In this document: positions 17,771-27,525 of the stretch, piece by piece
How positions within the stretch are numbered: position 1 is the stretch's first letter
Layout: each line of letters opens with the position of its first letter
Source of the DNA: Pseudogemmobacter hezensis
Lineage (GTDB): Bacteria > Pseudomonadota > Alphaproteobacteria > Rhodobacterales > Rhodobacteraceae
Reading direction: 5' to 3'
NCBI RefSeq assembly: GCF_013155295.1
Contig: NZ_JABJXT010000004.1
Span: forward strand, 1 to 64,000
Length of the DNA stretch: 64,000 nucleotides
Notes under the pieces: generated by a model
Databases searched by the model: none
What the model saw: the letters and a program-made list of their open reading frames with translations, nothing else
What the model was told of the DNA's origin: nothing
Made by a program: the position numbers and the translations under genes

Positions 17771-19269
17771 GCCGCCATCCCTTCACGTCTTGTCGCAAGT
17801 TTCATGATCTCTTCCTGGCTGGCCGTGCCAGGCAGGATTCCGGTCAGGCGTCCCTCGCACATGACCGCGATGCGGTGGGCAAGGCGAAGCACCTCTGGCA
17901 GCTCACTGGAAATAACAATAACTGCCTTGCCCGTTGCTGCCAGTTCGTTCAGCAGGCGGTAGATCTCTGCCTTCGCCCCCACATCGATGCCGCGGGTCGG
18001 CTCGTCAAAGATCAGGATGTCGCAATCGCGCAGCAGCCATTTTGCGATGACCACCTTTTGCTGATTGCCCCCCGACAAAAGCCGCACTTCCTGGGCGTCG
18101 CCGGGCGTGCGGATGCTAAGCTGTCCGATATAGCCTTCGGCGATGCGACCCAGCTCTGGCTCATTGATGGTGCCCAGCGGGCTGGCAAAGCGCGACAGGC
18201 TGGCCATGGCGATATTGGCACGCACATCCATCGTCAGCGCCAGGCCGAATTGCTTGCGGTCCTCAGAGAGGTAGCCGATCCCGGCGCGCACCGCGTCACT
18301 GGGGGTGCGGATCCGGGTGGCGCGGCCATTGACCAGGATCTCGCCTTTGTCGCAGGGCTCGGCGCCAAAGATCGCGCGGGCCAGCTCGGTGCGGCCTGCG
18401 CCCATCAGCCCGGCAAAGCCAAGGATCTCGCCCTTTTTCAGGCTGAAGGAAATGTCGCGCAGCTCGCGTTTGCGCCAAAGCCCCCTGACTTCCAGCGCGG
18501 TTTCCGCCGCCGAGAGATCGGGGATCGCGGATTTCTCTTCGGTCAGCTCGCGTCCGACCATCATCGAGATGATCTTCGAGATCGGCGTTTCAGAGGCGGG
18601 GACGGTATCGACCCAGGCCCCGTCACGCATCACCGTGACCCGGTCAGATATGCGTTTGATCTCATCCATCTTGTGGCTGATATAGATCAGCCCGACGCCA
18701 TCGGCCTTCAGCGCGGCGATGATGCGGAACAGCTCTTCGATCTCGGCGTCATTCAACGCGGCGGTCGGCTCGTCCATGATCAGCACGCGCGAGCGGTAAG
18801 ACAGCGCCTTGGCGATTTCCACCATCTGCTGGCCTGCGATGCTGAGGCTGCTCATGGGGGTGCGCGGGTCGATGTTCAGGTTCAGCCGCGACAGGATCTC
18901 TGCCGCATCGGCATTCAGCTTTGTCTCATTGATGCGGCCAAAGGAAAGACGCGGCTCGCGGCCGATCCAGATATTCTGGCCGACCGTCAGATCGCGCATC
19001 AGCGCCAGCTCCTGGTGGATGATGCCGATTCCCAGGCCTTGGGCCGTGGCGGGATTGGGCAGGCTGACCTCAGCCCCGTCAACCAGAATGCGGCCCCCAT
19101 CGGGCTGATAGACGCCGGACAGCACCTTCATCAGCGTCGATTTTCCGGCCCCGTTCTCGCCCATCAGCGCATGAACCTCGCCGGCGCGCAGGTCGAAACT
19201 GACGGATTTCAGGGCATGAACACCAGGGAAGCGCTTTTCAATCGCCTCCATTCTGATCAGATCGGTCAT
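17767..19269 (-). CDS. Sugar ABC transporter ATP-binding protein (two NBDs)
   Basis: A 500-residue ATPase of the RbsA/MglA type, with two fused nucleotide-binding domains energising one sugar importer. NBD1 has Walker [10 protein letters not shown], the signature [15 protein letters not shown] and Walker [14 protein letters not shown]2 starts about residue 255 and carries a degenerate Walker A region ([13 protein letters not shown]), signature [16 protein letters not shown] and Walker [18 protein letters not shown]. The asymmetric second site is normal for this family. It follows the KDF dehydrogenase gene by 11 bp. Confidence 0.92.
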   Translation of the reverse strand: MTDLIRMEAIEKRFPGVHALKSVSFDLRAGEVHALMGENGAGKSTLMKVLSGVYQPDGGRILVDGAEVSLPNPATAQGLGIGIIHQELALMRDLTVGQNIWIGREPRLSFGRINETKLNADAAEILSRLNLNIDPRTPMSSLSIAGQQMVEIAKALSYRSRVLIMDEPTAALNDAEIEELFRIIAALKADGVGLIYISHKMDEIKRISDRVTVMRDGAWVDTVPASETPISKIISMMVGRELTEEKSAIPDLSAAETALEVRGLWRKRELRDISFSLKKGEILGFAGLMGAGRTELARAIFGAEPCDKGEILVNGRATRIRTPSDAVRAGIGYLSEDRKQFGLALTMDVRANIAMASLSRFASPLGTINEPELGRIAEGYIGQLSIRTPGDAQEVRLLSGGNQQKVVIAKWLLRDCDILIFDEPTRGIDVGAKAEIYRLLNELAATGKAVIVISSELPEVLRLAHRIAVMCEGRLTGILPGTASQEEIMKLATRREGMAA

Positions 19270-19280
19270 GGTCGTCCCCC

Positions 19281-20027
19281 TCAGATCGTCACGCCGCCAT
19301 CGACCAGCATCGCCTGGCCAGAGACGAAACGGCTTTCATCCGACAGAAGGTAAAGGACCAGCGGCGTGATATCCTCAACCCGGGCCAGGCGGCCCATCGG
19401 CTGGCGGGCGATAAAGTCCTTCTCCGCCTGCACCGGATCGGCGGCCGAGGCGATGCGCCCGCGCAGCGACGGCGTATCCACAGTGCCCGGGCAGATCGCA
19501 TTGCAGCGGATGCCCTGTTTCACGAAATCGGCGGCAACCGCCTTGGTCAGCCCGATCACCGCCGCCTTGGTCGCGCCGTAAGCGGTGCGGTTGGTGAAAC
19601 CTTTGATCGAAGAGGCCATCGAGGCCATGTTCAGGATCGAGGCCGTGCCCGTCACCTCGGCCCGCGCCAGCATGCCCGGCAGCAGGGCCCGGGTCAGCCG
19701 CATCATCGAGGTCACGTTGACGGCAAGGCTTTGCTCCCATGCGTCATCGGTCAGATCAAGGATGCTGCCATTGGCGACGATGCCCGCGCAGTTGAACAGC
19801 CCGTCCAGCCCGCCTTTGGCGTTCAGATCGGCTGCAAGATCCAGGATCGCTTTGGGATCGGTCACGTCCAGAACGCGGGTCTCGATCTGGCCCATACCGG
19901 CCAGCAGATCGGCACGCAGATCGGTTGCGATAACCCGGGCGCCCTCGGCTGCCAGCGCCTCGGCGCTGGCCCGTCCCATGCCCTGTCCGGCCGCCGTGAC
20001 CAGCACCGTTTTGCCGTTCAGCCGCAT
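19281..20027 (-). CDS. SDR oxidoreductase, probable 2-keto-3-deoxy-L-fuconate dehydrogenase
   Basis: A 248-residue classical SDR and the first gene of the operon. It has the cofactor motif [10 protein letters not shown] (residues 11-20), the D-L-R segment after the second strand (TDLRAD) suggesting NAD preference, FNCAGIV, MASMASS, and the catalytic YGATK. The region [19 protein letters not shown] is characteristic of enzymes oxidising 2-keto-3-deoxy-fuconate and related hydroxy-acids. Together with the dehydratase and hydrolase it gives the route to pyruvate plus lactate. Substrate is assigned from operon context and this signature. Confidence 0.75.
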   Translation of the reverse strand: MRLNGKTVLVTAAGQGMGRASAEALAAEGARVIATDLRADLLAGMGQIETRVLDVTDPKAILDLAADLNAKGGLDGLFNCAGIVANGSILDLTDDAWEQSLAVNVTSMMRLTRALLPGMLARAEVTGTASILNMASMASSIKGFTNRTAYGATKAAVIGLTKAVAADFVKQGIRCNAICPGTVDTPSLRGRIASAADPVQAEKDFIARQPMGRLARVEDITPLVLYLLSDESRFVSGQAMLVDGGVTI

Positions 20028-20047
20028 GAGACCCTCCCCAGTCCTGC

Positions 20048-20080
20048 TATTCTGATATGAACAGAGTATTCAGATATGAA
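20048..20080. promoter_or_regulatory. Direct-repeat operator candidate for the IclR regulator
   Basis: TATTCTGATATGAA (20048-20061) is repeated with one change as TATTCAGATATGAA (20067-20080), 19 bp apart, in the gap between the divergent fucose operon and the iclR gene. Each copy has weak TTC...GAA dyad symmetry. This is a likely binding site for the regulator encoded next door. Confidence 0.5.
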
Positions 20081-20153
20081 ACTTGTGCGCAAGCGGTTTC
20101 TTGCAAGGGTTGCGATTGCTGGCTAGCTTTGCGCGATGGGGCAGGGGGAAATC

Positions 20154-20945
20154 ATGGCAGAACAACAGACGGCAGAGCATCTGTCCGAAGAGGGCGAAGG
20201 CAGCGCGGCGGCAGACCGCTACCGGGCGCCCGCTTTGGACAAAGGCCTTGATATTCTTGAGGTTCTGGCCGACCAGGCCCGTGGCCTGACCCGGTCCGAG
20301 ATCGTGCGAGAGCTGGGCCTGAGCCCCTCGCAGATCTATCGCATGTTAGAGCGTCTGGTCTCGCGCGGTTATGTCAGTCGCGATGAGGGGGGCGACCGCT
20401 ATGCCCTGACGATGAAGCTGTTCCAGCTGTCCACCCGCCACCCGCCGCTGCGCCGTCTGGTGGCGCAGGCGCAGCCTCTGATGGATGAATTTGCGCGTAT
20501 TTCCCGGCAATCGTGCCATCTGGTGGTGCCCGATCGCGGCCTTGGCCATATCATCGCCCAGGCCAGCCCCACCGGGCATTGGGAGTTCCGCGCCCGAATC
20601 GGCGGGTTGCTGGACCTGTTCACCACGGGCTCGGGGCTGACGTTGCTGGCCTTCCAGCATCCCGACCGCGTGATCGAGACCCTTGGCACCTGGGGTGTCG
20701 CTGACGCCCGGGCCAGGCTGGATCCCGTCGCGCCCCAGCTGCAGGAGCTGCGCCGCCTTGGGTCCAGGACCGAGCCTTCGGGCCATCTGGTGGGCGTGAC
20801 CGATATCAGCGTCCCCGTCCTCAGTCCGCGCGGCGAGGCGATTGCCGCGCTGACCTGCGCCTTTATCGAACATCCCGCCGAAAGCGGCACCGAAAGCCGT
20901 GCCGATGTGCTGGCGGCTTTGCAGGCGGTGGCGCGGCAGCTGTAA
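20154..20945 (+). CDS. IclR-family transcriptional regulator of the fucose operon
   Basis: A 263-residue IclR regulator. The winged helix-turn-helix covers about residues 28-85 (ALDKGLDILEVLADQ, LTRSEIVRELGLSPSQIYRML, RGYVSRDEGGDRYAL). The C-terminal ligand-binding domain follows with ISRQSCHLVVPDRG and the late DISVPVLSPRGEAIAALT motif. The ATG at 20154 has a GGGGGA ribosome site; an ATG at 20136 is possible. It is divergent from the fucose operon with a repeated operator candidate between them, so it probably senses a fucose-pathway intermediate. Confidence 0.88.
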   Translation: MAEQQTAEHLSEEGEGSAAADRYRAPALDKGLDILEVLADQARGLTRSEIVRELGLSPSQIYRMLERLVSRGYVSRDEGGDRYALTMKLFQLSTRHPPLRRLVAQAQPLMDEFARISRQSCHLVVPDRGLGHIIAQASPTGHWEFRARIGGLLDLFTTGSGLTLLAFQHPDRVIETLGTWGVADARARLDPVAPQLQELRRLGSRTEPSGHLVGVTDISVPVLSPRGEAIAALTCAFIEHPAESGTESRADVLAALQAVARQL

Positions 20946-21111
20946 TTGCAAAGCCCCGTTCTCTCTTTGCTGCCCCGGGCAGCAGCCGCCTTCTCTTTGC
21001 GGGCGGGGGCGGTGCGAATGCGGAAAAACGCTTGACCGGATCGGCCCGCGCCCGGTTCTCTGATGGGATCTGCCGCAAGGGCAGGGGATCACAACATCAG
21101 AGGGCTTTTCC

Positions 21112-21939
21112 ATGTGCAATGCCTGTATCATTGAGGGTGCGAAACATCACATGCTGTCGCGGCGGTCGCTGTTTTCCGGCGCGGCGATGGCGGGGGCGGC
21201 CAGTGTCGCGGCGGGTCTTTCCGCCGGGATCATCGGCGCAAAACCCGCCCTGGCCGAGGCCTCTGGCCGCGTTGTCGATCTGACCCATACCTATGACAGC
21301 ACCTTCCCCACCTTTGACGGCAAACCCGGCATCCTGATGGAGCCCGACAAGATCTTCGATAAGGACGGATACCAGCTGTATAAGCTGACGATTTTTGAGC
21401 ACACCGGCACCCATATCGACACGCCTTTGCATTTCTCGGCCGATGGCACTTCGGTTGACGAACTGGAGGTCGGCAATCTGATCGCGCCGCTTTGCATCAT
21501 CGACATCACCGCCAAAGCCCGCGATGACGCCAATGCCACCGTCGAGGCCGAGGATATCGAGGCCTGGATCGCCGCGCATGGCGAGATCCCCGAGGGTGCC
21601 TGCGTGGCGATGAACTCGGGCTGGACGGCAAAGATCGGCCAGCCGGACTGGCGCAATGATGCGGCGGGAAATCTGGCCTTCCCGGGCTTTGGCAAATCGG
21701 CGACCGATCTTTTGCAGCAGACCAAAGCCGCCTCGATCGGGGTGGATACCATGTCGCTGGATCCGGGCAATTCGGCCGATTTCGCGGTGCATTATTCCTG
21801 GTTGCCCTCAGGCCGGTTCGGGATCGAAGGGCTGGCCAATCTGGAGAGCCTGCCGCCCAAAGGCGCCACCGTTTTCATCGGCGCGCCAAAGCACCGGGGC
21901 GGCACAGGCGGCCCGGCCCGCGTGATTGCGGTTCTTTGA
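21112..21939 (+). CDS. Cyclase-family protein with Tat signal (kynurenine-formamidase-like fold)
   Basis: A 275-residue protein with a twin-arginine signal (SRRSLFSGAAMAGAASVAAG, residues about 16-35), so it is probably exported folded to the periplasm. The mature part is a cyclase/KynB-like metal hydrolase: VDLTHTYDSTFP, then HTGTHIDTPLHF, which supplies the metal-binding H-x-G-T-H-x-D-x-P motif, and IGVDTMSLDPG. A cysteine pair (CNAC) lies before the Tat motif, which is unusual. A GAGGG ribosome site precedes the ATG. It is followed 13 bp later by an AhpD-like gene. The substrate is unknown. Confidence 0.75.
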   Translation: MCNACIIEGAKHHMLSRRSLFSGAAMAGAASVAAGLSAGIIGAKPALAEASGRVVDLTHTYDSTFPTFDGKPGILMEPDKIFDKDGYQLYKLTIFEHTGTHIDTPLHFSADGTSVDELEVGNLIAPLCIIDITAKARDDANATVEAEDIEAWIAAHGEIPEGACVAMNSGWTAKIGQPDWRNDAAGNLAFPGFGKSATDLLQQTKAASIGVDTMSLDPGNSADFAVHYSWLPSGRFGIEGLANLESLPPKGATVFIGAPKHRGGTGGPARVIAVL

Positions 21940-21952
21940 TGGGGGGGCTTTG

Positions 21953-22357
21953 ATGGCGGTATTGCCCCCCCTCAGCGACGCGGATGCCAGCCCCGAGGCG
22001 CGGGCGGTGTTTGACCAGATCCGCGCCTCGCGAAAGACCGATTTCATCAATAATTTCTGGCGTGTGCTGGCCCATGATCCGCCGCAGCTGAAAGCCACCT
22101 GGGAAAGGCTTTCGGGGGTGATGGGGCCGGGGTCGCTGGATCCTTTGGTCAAAGAGCTGATCTATATCGCGGTCTCGACGGCGAATGGCTGCAGCTATTG
22201 CATCCATTCCCATACCGCCGCCGCCCGCGCCAAAGGCATGAGCGAGGCCCAGCATGCAGAGCTGATCGCGGTGATCGGCATGGCGGCGCAGACCAATGCC
22301 ATGGTGACCGCGCTGCAAGTGCCGGTGGATCAGGTCTTTCAGGCCGAATTGCCCTGA
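21953..22357 (+). CDS. Carboxymuconolactone decarboxylase/AhpD-like protein
   Basis: A 134-residue all-helical AhpD-fold protein. The redox motif CSYCIHSHTAAARAKG (about residues 73-88) holds the C-x-x-C and downstream His typical of alkylhydroperoxidase-like members. The ATG at 21953 lies 13 bp after the cyclase gene, so they form a two-gene operon ended by a strong hairpin. It probably acts in the cytoplasm in peroxide or thiol chemistry, unlike its exported neighbour, so how they cooperate is unclear. Confidence 0.75.
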   Translation: MAVLPPLSDADASPEARAVFDQIRASRKTDFINNFWRVLAHDPPQLKATWERLSGVMGPGSLDPLVKELIYIAVSTANGCSYCIHSHTAAARAKGMSEAQHAELIAVIGMAAQTNAMVTALQVPVDQVFQAELP

Positions 22358-22370
22358 AACAGGCCCGGCG

Positions 22371-22402
22371 TAACGCCTGCAGCAGAGGGCCTGCAGGCGT
22401 TA
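22371..22402. terminator. Perfect 12-bp hairpin between convergent genes
   Basis: TAACGCCTGCAG (22371-22382) pairs with CTGCAGGCGTTA (22391-22402) around an 8-nt loop. It sits in the 59-bp gap between the AhpD-like gene and the convergent glycosyltransferase gene and probably ends transcripts from both sides, though T runs are short. Confidence 0.65.
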
Positions 22403-22416
22403 TGATCTGGCGGCGT

Positions 22417-24678
22417 TTACGGCGTGGCCAGATCGCTTTGAAAGGGCAGCTGACGGGCCTCAAGCGCGCGACGCAGCTCTCCGTTAGAGCCAAATCGCAG
22501 CTGGAATTTCGCATGCAGCCGGGTCTGGGCACCCGAAACCGGCATCAGATGATAGCCGCCGGTGGTGACCACCAGGCCCAGCATCCGCTCCAGCGCGTGG
22601 GCAAGGGTGCCGTCAACCTGGCCTGTCTCGGGCGGGAAATGCTGCGGGCCAAGATCCAGATCCAGCAGCGGGCGCAGCGCCGCCGTCCTGGCCCAGAACA
22701 TCGAGCCCACCGGAAAACGCAGCTGGTTCGCCCCCGGCAGCGGTGTTTCCATCCCCAGCCGCCAGGCCAGCTCGCGGGCGATATCGAGATTGTCGCCCCA
22801 ATGCGCCGCGCCCAGCACCTTGCGAAAGGTCAGCGGCGTGATCATGCCCAGCTGCGGGATGCTGTCGAAGAACGAGAGGATGCGGTTGACCTCTTGCTCT
22901 GGGCCCAGCAGGCAATCCAGGATATGCGACAGCCATTCATCCAGCGCCCCGGAATGCAGCGATTTCTTGCCATGAAGATGCAGCACGATGTCGTGGTTCT
23001 CATAGGCATCGGCAAAGCCGTATAGCTTCGGGTGAATGTCGCGGCCGCGATTTTTCATCACCCGGATGTCCGCATCCCCGATCCCGGCGGCATCCAGATG
23101 CTGGCCGATCCGCGCGGCTTTTTCAGGCGTATCGGTCGAAATATAAAGCCGCAGCGGGGCGTTGATATGCGCCAGCCTGGCGGCAAATACCGGGGTCAGC
23201 GCGTCATAATAAAGGTGGATGAAAACGCCGATTGCGCGGGCGGGCTGCGCAGGCTCGCGTCTTGGCCAAAGCCGCAGGCTGCTTTTGCCGCCATCGCGGT
23301 CGAAGCCCTCAGCCGTATGCGCCCAAAGCGGCTGGTCATTGATGACCCGGTTCAGCAGATAATCAGGCGGGGCATGCCCTGTCCTGAACGCAAGCGGAGA
23401 GGTGCGGTCCAGCAGCGCCTCATGCAGGCGGCGGGCGCGGGCGGCAAGGGCGGTGATGCGCGGCAGATCGCGGCCATCAGGTGATTTGCGGGCCTGCGCC
23501 TGCATCTCTCGCTGATCTGCCATCAGCGCATGGATCACCCCCTGATCGGCGGGCGCGGTTACTGGCTGGTCGGGCGGCAGGGCAGGGGCCACCGGATCCG
23601 CCAGATAGGCGGCCAGCGCCAGGATCTCCTGCGCCGATCCGTCAAGCGCTGCGGCCAGTGTCGTGGCCGAGCGGGCCGGATCGGCTGGCAAAGGCGGCGC
23701 CGCGGCCTTGTCCTGCATGATTTTCACAGCGGTTTTGCCCGCCGCTTCGGCCAGCAGCGCCCCGGCACAATCCAGCAGCACCCGTGCCGTCTGGTCAAAG
23801 CTGTGACGCGCCACCATTCGGTCATGCAAGGCCAGCCGCTCTGCCATGCTCAGCGCCGGGGCCTGCAGCCGCGCCGACAGCTGCGCTTGCAACTCGGCGC
23901 GGGTGGCGACCATGGTCAGTTCCGGCAGATCGGGGGCCGAAAAGCCCGCCACCGGGTCTGAGACCACCATCGCCCCCGCCATCAGCGCATCATAGCTGCG
24001 ATTGCTCATGAAACCGAGGCGCGCCATATGCGGCATATGGCTGTTCAGGATCACCTTCGCGCGGGCGTAAGCCTCTGTCAGACCATCATAATCCAGCCGC
24101 TCGCCTTTCCACAGATGATCGGGGATCGCGCCTTTCCAGCCCGGCCCCCAGATCTGCGGCTGGAACCCCGCCGCCACCGCATCCAGCACGATGCGCCGCC
24201 CCGCTCGTTCCGCCAGGCCGCCAACAAAGAGCAGATCAATATCGGGCGCACCCGGCTCGCGGCGGCCCGGGTGGAAATGGCTGGCCTCGCTGGCCTGGGG
24301 CAGAAAGGTCATCGGGCAATTCAGCGCGCTATAGCGCTGGCTTAACACCTCTGAGGCGCAAAACCGCGCCTGATAGCGCCCCAGCATACCCATCGTCGCC
24401 AGATTGGGCGGGCTGATCATCCAAAGGATATTCGGCATGCCGGGCTGCGGCTCTTCGAGATGGGGGCCGACAATGCGGATCAGAACCGGGGCGTGGCCGG
24501 GCGGAAACCCGGGTCCGGCCAGAGGGGATTCGCCACGAAACAGCAGCTGCACCGGGGCGGCTGCCAGGCGGGTGATCGCGCGGCCCAGCCCCTCGGCGAA
24601 TTGCGTGTCACCCCAGCTGGCCTGATTCGACCGCATCGCATTGACGCTGATATAGAAAGCAGGTTTCGCGCCGGGCAA
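22417..24678 (-). CDS. Glycosyltransferase fused to a rhamnan-synthesis-F (RgpF) domain
   Basis: A 753-residue two-part protein. The N-terminal half (about residues 1-310) looks like a group 1 glycosyltransferase, with FVGGLAERAGRRIVLDAVAAGF, VILNSHMPHMARLGFMSNRSYDALMAGAMVV and a DRMVARHSF segment. The C-terminal half (about 440-735) matches RgpF: VFIHLYYDALTPVFAARLAHI, VMKNRGRDIHPKLYGF, VLHLHGKKSLHSG, and FPVGSMFWARTAALRPLLDL. It probably adds sugars, such as rhamnose, to a surface polysaccharide at the inner membrane. The start is a TTG at 24678; an internal ATG about 15 codons on is an alternative. No other polysaccharide genes surround it. Confidence 0.72.
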   Translation of the reverse strand: MPGAKPAFYISVNAMRSNQASWGDTQFAEGLGRAITRLAAAPVQLLFRGESPLAGPGFPPGHAPVLIRIVGPHLEEPQPGMPNILWMISPPNLATMGMLGRYQARFCASEVLSQRYSALNCPMTFLPQASEASHFHPGRREPGAPDIDLLFVGGLAERAGRRIVLDAVAAGFQPQIWGPGWKGAIPDHLWKGERLDYDGLTEAYARAKVILNSHMPHMARLGFMSNRSYDALMAGAMVVSDPVAGFSAPDLPELTMVATRAELQAQLSARLQAPALSMAERLALHDRMVARHSFDQTARVLLDCAGALLAEAAGKTAVKIMQDKAAAPPLPADPARSATTLAAALDGSAQEILALAAYLADPVAPALPPDQPVTAPADQGVIHALMADQREMQAQARKSPDGRDLPRITALAARARRLHEALLDRTSPLAFRTGHAPPDYLLNRVINDQPLWAHTAEGFDRDGGKSSLRLWPRREPAQPARAIGVFIHLYYDALTPVFAARLAHINAPLRLYISTDTPEKAARIGQHLDAAGIGDADIRVMKNRGRDIHPKLYGFADAYENHDIVLHLHGKKSLHSGALDEWLSHILDCLLGPEQEVNRILSFFDSIPQLGMITPLTFRKVLGAAHWGDNLDIARELAWRLGMETPLPGANQLRFPVGSMFWARTAALRPLLDLDLGPQHFPPETGQVDGTLAHALERMLGLVVTTGGYHLMPVSGAQTRLHAKFQLRFGSNGELRRALEARQLPFQSDLATP

Positions 24679-24960
24679 TCGGTGTCCTTACAGGTCGATG
24701 TTTTGGCCCGTAGTGGCGGGGCCCGCCGTAATGCGGCTGCCGCCATTGTTGCCACCCGTATCGGGCGCAGACAAGATCCACCGCATATCGGCGCCGATCC
24801 TGGCCGCGCCCCGATATACAGAGCCCGGTGCCGAGGCTTGCGATTTATGCAAGGCGGCAATGCTGCAGTGCAGCTAGCTTTGTCACAAAATGCATACTAT
24901 TTCGGCGCTAACAGAGACGATGTGACGTCTCGATGGGCAGATTAAAAAGGAATAAAGATC

Positions 24961-25161
24961 ATGGCCGCTTATACACTGGATCGCACTCAGGCTGTCGGCT
25001 CTGCTGCTGTGCAGCATGGTTCGGCCCTTGCGCGGCTGTTCTCTGGCATCAAAGCCTGGAATGAGCGCCGCCAGACCCGCAACGCGCTGAACCGTCTGAC
25101 CGACCGCGAGCTTGCCGATATCGGCATCCTGCGCGCTGATATCGCAACGCTGGGCAAATAA
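24961..25161 (+). CDS. DUF1127-domain small protein
   Basis: A 66-residue protein. The C-terminal half NALNRLTDRELADIGILRADI is the DUF1127 (YjiS-like) signature, preceded by a basic helix (IKAWNERRQTR). In alphaproteobacteria such small arginine-rich proteins have been linked to RNA-level and phosphate or carbon regulation; a specific role here cannot be deduced. An AAAGGA ribosome site precedes the ATG and a strong terminator follows. It stands alone between two divergent or convergent units. The 282-bp gap before it holds no other gene that I can see. Confidence 0.85.
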   Translation: MAAYTLDRTQAVGSAAVQHGSALARLFSGIKAWNERRQTRNALNRLTDRELADIGILRADIATLGK

Positions 25162-25214
25162 GCCCGCGAGGCCGCTTAGGCCCCCGCCGTTTCGGGAAAA
25201 GATCCGATTGTGAC

Positions 25215-25246
25215 AAACCGCGCCCGGCATCGCAGGGCGCGGTTTT
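25215..25246. terminator. Intrinsic terminator between DUF1127 and aldehyde dehydrogenase genes
   Basis: AAACCGCGCCC (25215-25225) pairs with GGGCGCGGTTT (25235-25245) around a 9-nt loop and is followed by TTTTGTTTT. It serves the DUF1127 gene and probably the convergent polyamine operon. Confidence 0.88.
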
Positions 25247-25258
25247 GTTTTGCGCGGC

Positions 25259-26698
25259 CTAGTGGCGGATCATCACATGGCGCACGACCGTGTAATCTTC
25301 CAGCGAATAGCCCGACATATCCTTGCCATAGCCCGACTGTTTCAGCCCGCCATGCGGCATTTCATTGGTCAGCATGAAATGGGTGTTGATCCAGGTGCAG
25401 CCGTAACGCAGCTGCGCCGCCACCTCCATCGCGCGACCGGCATTGCCGGTCCAGACCGAGGACGCCAGACCATAATCGCTGTCATTGGCCCAGGAGATCG
25501 CCTGATCGGCATCGCTGAAGGGCGTGACTGAAACCACCGGGCCGAAAACCTCGCGCCGAACGATCTCATCTTCCTGGGTCGCGCCTGCCACCACGGTCGG
25601 GCGGTAGTAATAGCCCTGATCCAGCGATTCGCCGCCGGTGGTGACCTCGATATGGCTGACCTCGCGGGCGCGGTTGACGAAGCTGGCCACCCGGTCGCGC
25701 TGGCGCTGGCTGATCAGCGGCGGGATCTCGTTTTTCGAATCATCCGCGTCGCCAAGCGTGATCGAGGCGGCGGCAGCGGTCAGCTCTGCCACCAGTTTCT
25801 CATAGACCTTTTTGCCCGCATAGACGCGGCAGGCGGCGGTGCAGTCCTGGCCTGCGTTGTAGAAGGAAAACGCCCGCAGCCCCTCGACCACCGCCGGGAT
25901 ATCGGCGTCATCAAACACGAGGACGGGGGCCTTGCCGCCCAGTTCCAGATGGGTGCGCTTGACGGTTTTTGCGGCCGCATCCAGCATCTTCTTGCCGGTG
26001 GCGACATCGCCCGTCAGGCTGATCATGTCGATATTTTTGTGGTTGATCAGATGGTTGCCGACAGTCTGGCCGCGCCCGGTGACCACATTGACCACGCCCT
26101 CGGGCAGTTCCTCTGCCAGGATCCGCGCCATTTTCAGCGCGGTCAGCGGCGTCTGTTCTGATGGCTTGAACACCACCGTATTGCCGCCCGCAATCGCCGG
26201 GGCCAGCTTCCAGGCCATCATCATCAGCGGATAGTTCCAGGGCGCGATAGAGGCCACCACCCCCACCGCATCACGGCGCACCATGCTGGTATGTCCGGCC
26301 AGATATTCCCCCGCCAGCGCCCCATGCTGATTGCGCACCGCGCCTGCGAAAAAACGGTAGCAATCGACGGTCGCGGGCAGCTCGTCATTGGTGGCAAGGC
26401 CGATGGGCTTGCCGCAATTCAGCGCCTCAAGGGCGGCGAAATCGGCGGCCTCACGTTCAAGCCGGTCGGCGATGCGCAAGAGGGCAGCCGAGCGCTCGCC
26501 CGGGGTGGTGCGCGACCAATGGCCGAAGGCCTTATGCGCGGCGGCCACGGCGCGGTCGACCTGGGCCAGAGAGGCCTCTGGCAGATCAAGGATCACGCTG
26601 CCCGTGCGGGGGTTCAGGATCTGCTCGGGTGTTTCGGTGCCTGCCTCATGGCTGTTGCCAATCAGCAGCGATGTGTCGATCCGGGGAAGTGAGGTCAT
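25259..26698 (-). CDS. Gamma-aminobutyraldehyde dehydrogenase-like ALDH
   Basis: A 479-residue NAD(P)-dependent aldehyde dehydrogenase. It has the Asn-containing motif APWNYPLMM, the cofactor region FTGDVATG-like ([11 protein letters not shown]), the catalytic Glu in HLELGGKAP, and the catalytic Cys in [11 protein letters not shown]. The overall sequence resembles PatD/YdcW, which oxidises 4-aminobutanal to 4-aminobutyrate in putrescine breakdown. It is the last gene of a polyamine-importer operon, which supports that substrate. The ATG at 26698 is preferred over 26716 because an AGGAG site lies 8 bp before it. The amine-to-aldehyde step could be supplied by the class III aminotransferase at 51347-52750. 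Confidence 0.8.
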   Translation of the reverse strand: MTSLPRIDTSLLIGNSHEAGTETPEQILNPRTGSVILDLPEASLAQVDRAVAAAHKAFGHWSRTTPGERSAALLRIADRLEREAADFAALEALNCGKPIGLATNDELPATVDCYRFFAGAVRNQHGALAGEYLAGHTSMVRRDAVGVVASIAPWNYPLMMMAWKLAPAIAGGNTVVFKPSEQTPLTALKMARILAEELPEGVVNVVTGRGQTVGNHLINHKNIDMISLTGDVATGKKMLDAAAKTVKRTHLELGGKAPVLVFDDADIPAVVEGLRAFSFYNAGQDCTAACRVYAGKKVYEKLVAELTAAAASITLGDADDSKNEIPPLISQRQRDRVASFVNRAREVSHIEVTTGGESLDQGYYYRPTVVAGATQEDEIVRREVFGPVVSVTPFSDADQAISWANDSDYGLASSVWTGNAGRAMEVAAQLRYGCTWINTHFMLTNEMPHGGLKQSGYGKDMSGYSLEDYTVVRHVMIRH

Positions 26699-26712
26699 GA
26701 GAATGGCTCCTG

Positions 26713-27525
26713 TCATTTACCCATGCCGGCGGTCTCAGAGCCGCCGCGGGTCAGGTAATAGGCGATTAGGATCGGCAGGAAGGTGGCCATGAAAACCACG
26801 ATTGCCACGACATTGGTGACCGGGCGCTGACGCGGGCGGACCAGCTCATTGAGCATCCAGATCGGCAGCGTCGATTGCTGTCCTGCGGTGAAGGTGGTGA
26901 CGATAACCTCATCAAAAGACAGGGCAAATGCCAGCATCCCGCCCGCCAGCAGCGCCGAGCCAAGGTTCGGCAGCAGCACATAGCGGAAGGTCTGGAAAGC
27001 ATTCGCGCCCAGATCGGCCGAGGCCTCCATGATGCCACCGGACAGGCGGCGCATGCGGGCAACGGCATTGTTGTAGACGATCACGATGCAAAAGGTCGCG
27101 TGGCCGAGAATGATCGTCCAGACCGAGAAGGGGATGCCCATGATGCCAAAGGCCGAGCGCAGGCTCATCCCCGTGATCACGCCTGGCAGCGCGATGGGCA
27201 GCAGCACCAGAAGCGTGATCTGATCGCGGCCGAAGAACTTTGTCCGGCTCATGGCGGCGGCGCAAAGCGTGCCCAGCACCATCGCCATCGCGGTCGAGAT
27301 CGCGGCGACCTTCAGCGACAGGTAAAGCGGCGGCCAGATGTCGGGGCGCTCAAACCAGGCGACCGAGAACCATTTCGTGGTCAGGCCCGGCGGCGGGAAC
27401 TGATAGGTCTTTTCCTCGGTCGTGAAGGCGTAAAGGAAGATCAGCAGGATCGGCAGATGCAGGAACAAAAGGCCCAGCACGGCACCGATGCGCAGCAAAA
27501 GGGTGGGGCGGTCAGAGTGCATCAA
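26713..27525 (-). CDS. Polyamine-type ABC transporter permease (PotC/PotI)
   Basis: A 270-residue membrane permease with about six hydrophobic segments, beginning [23 protein letters not shown]. The coupling loop [30 protein letters not shown] contains the EAA motif that docks the ATPase. Length and pattern match the second permease of spermidine/putrescine importers. It overlaps the neighbouring permease gene by 14 bp. It should form a heterodimer with that permease. Confidence 0.87.
   Translation of the reverse strand: MMHSDRPTLLLRIGAVLGLLFLHLPILLIFLYAFTTEEKTYQFPPPGLTTKWFSVAWFERPDIWPPLYLSLKVAAISTAMAMVLGTLCAAAMSRTKFFGRDQITLLVLLPIALPGVITGMSLRSAFGIMGIPFSVWTIILGHATFCIVIVYNNAVARMRRLSGGIMEASADLGANAFQTFRYVLLPNLGSALLAGGMLAFALSFDEVIVTTFTAGQQSTLPIWMLNELVRPRQRPVTNVVAIVVFMATFLPILIAYYLTRGGSETAGMGK

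Noticed and set aside
17689-19353. A 554-codon plus-strand frame across the fucose importer ATPase
   Set aside because: It is antisense to a clear ATPase with all motifs intact and has no homology that I recognise.
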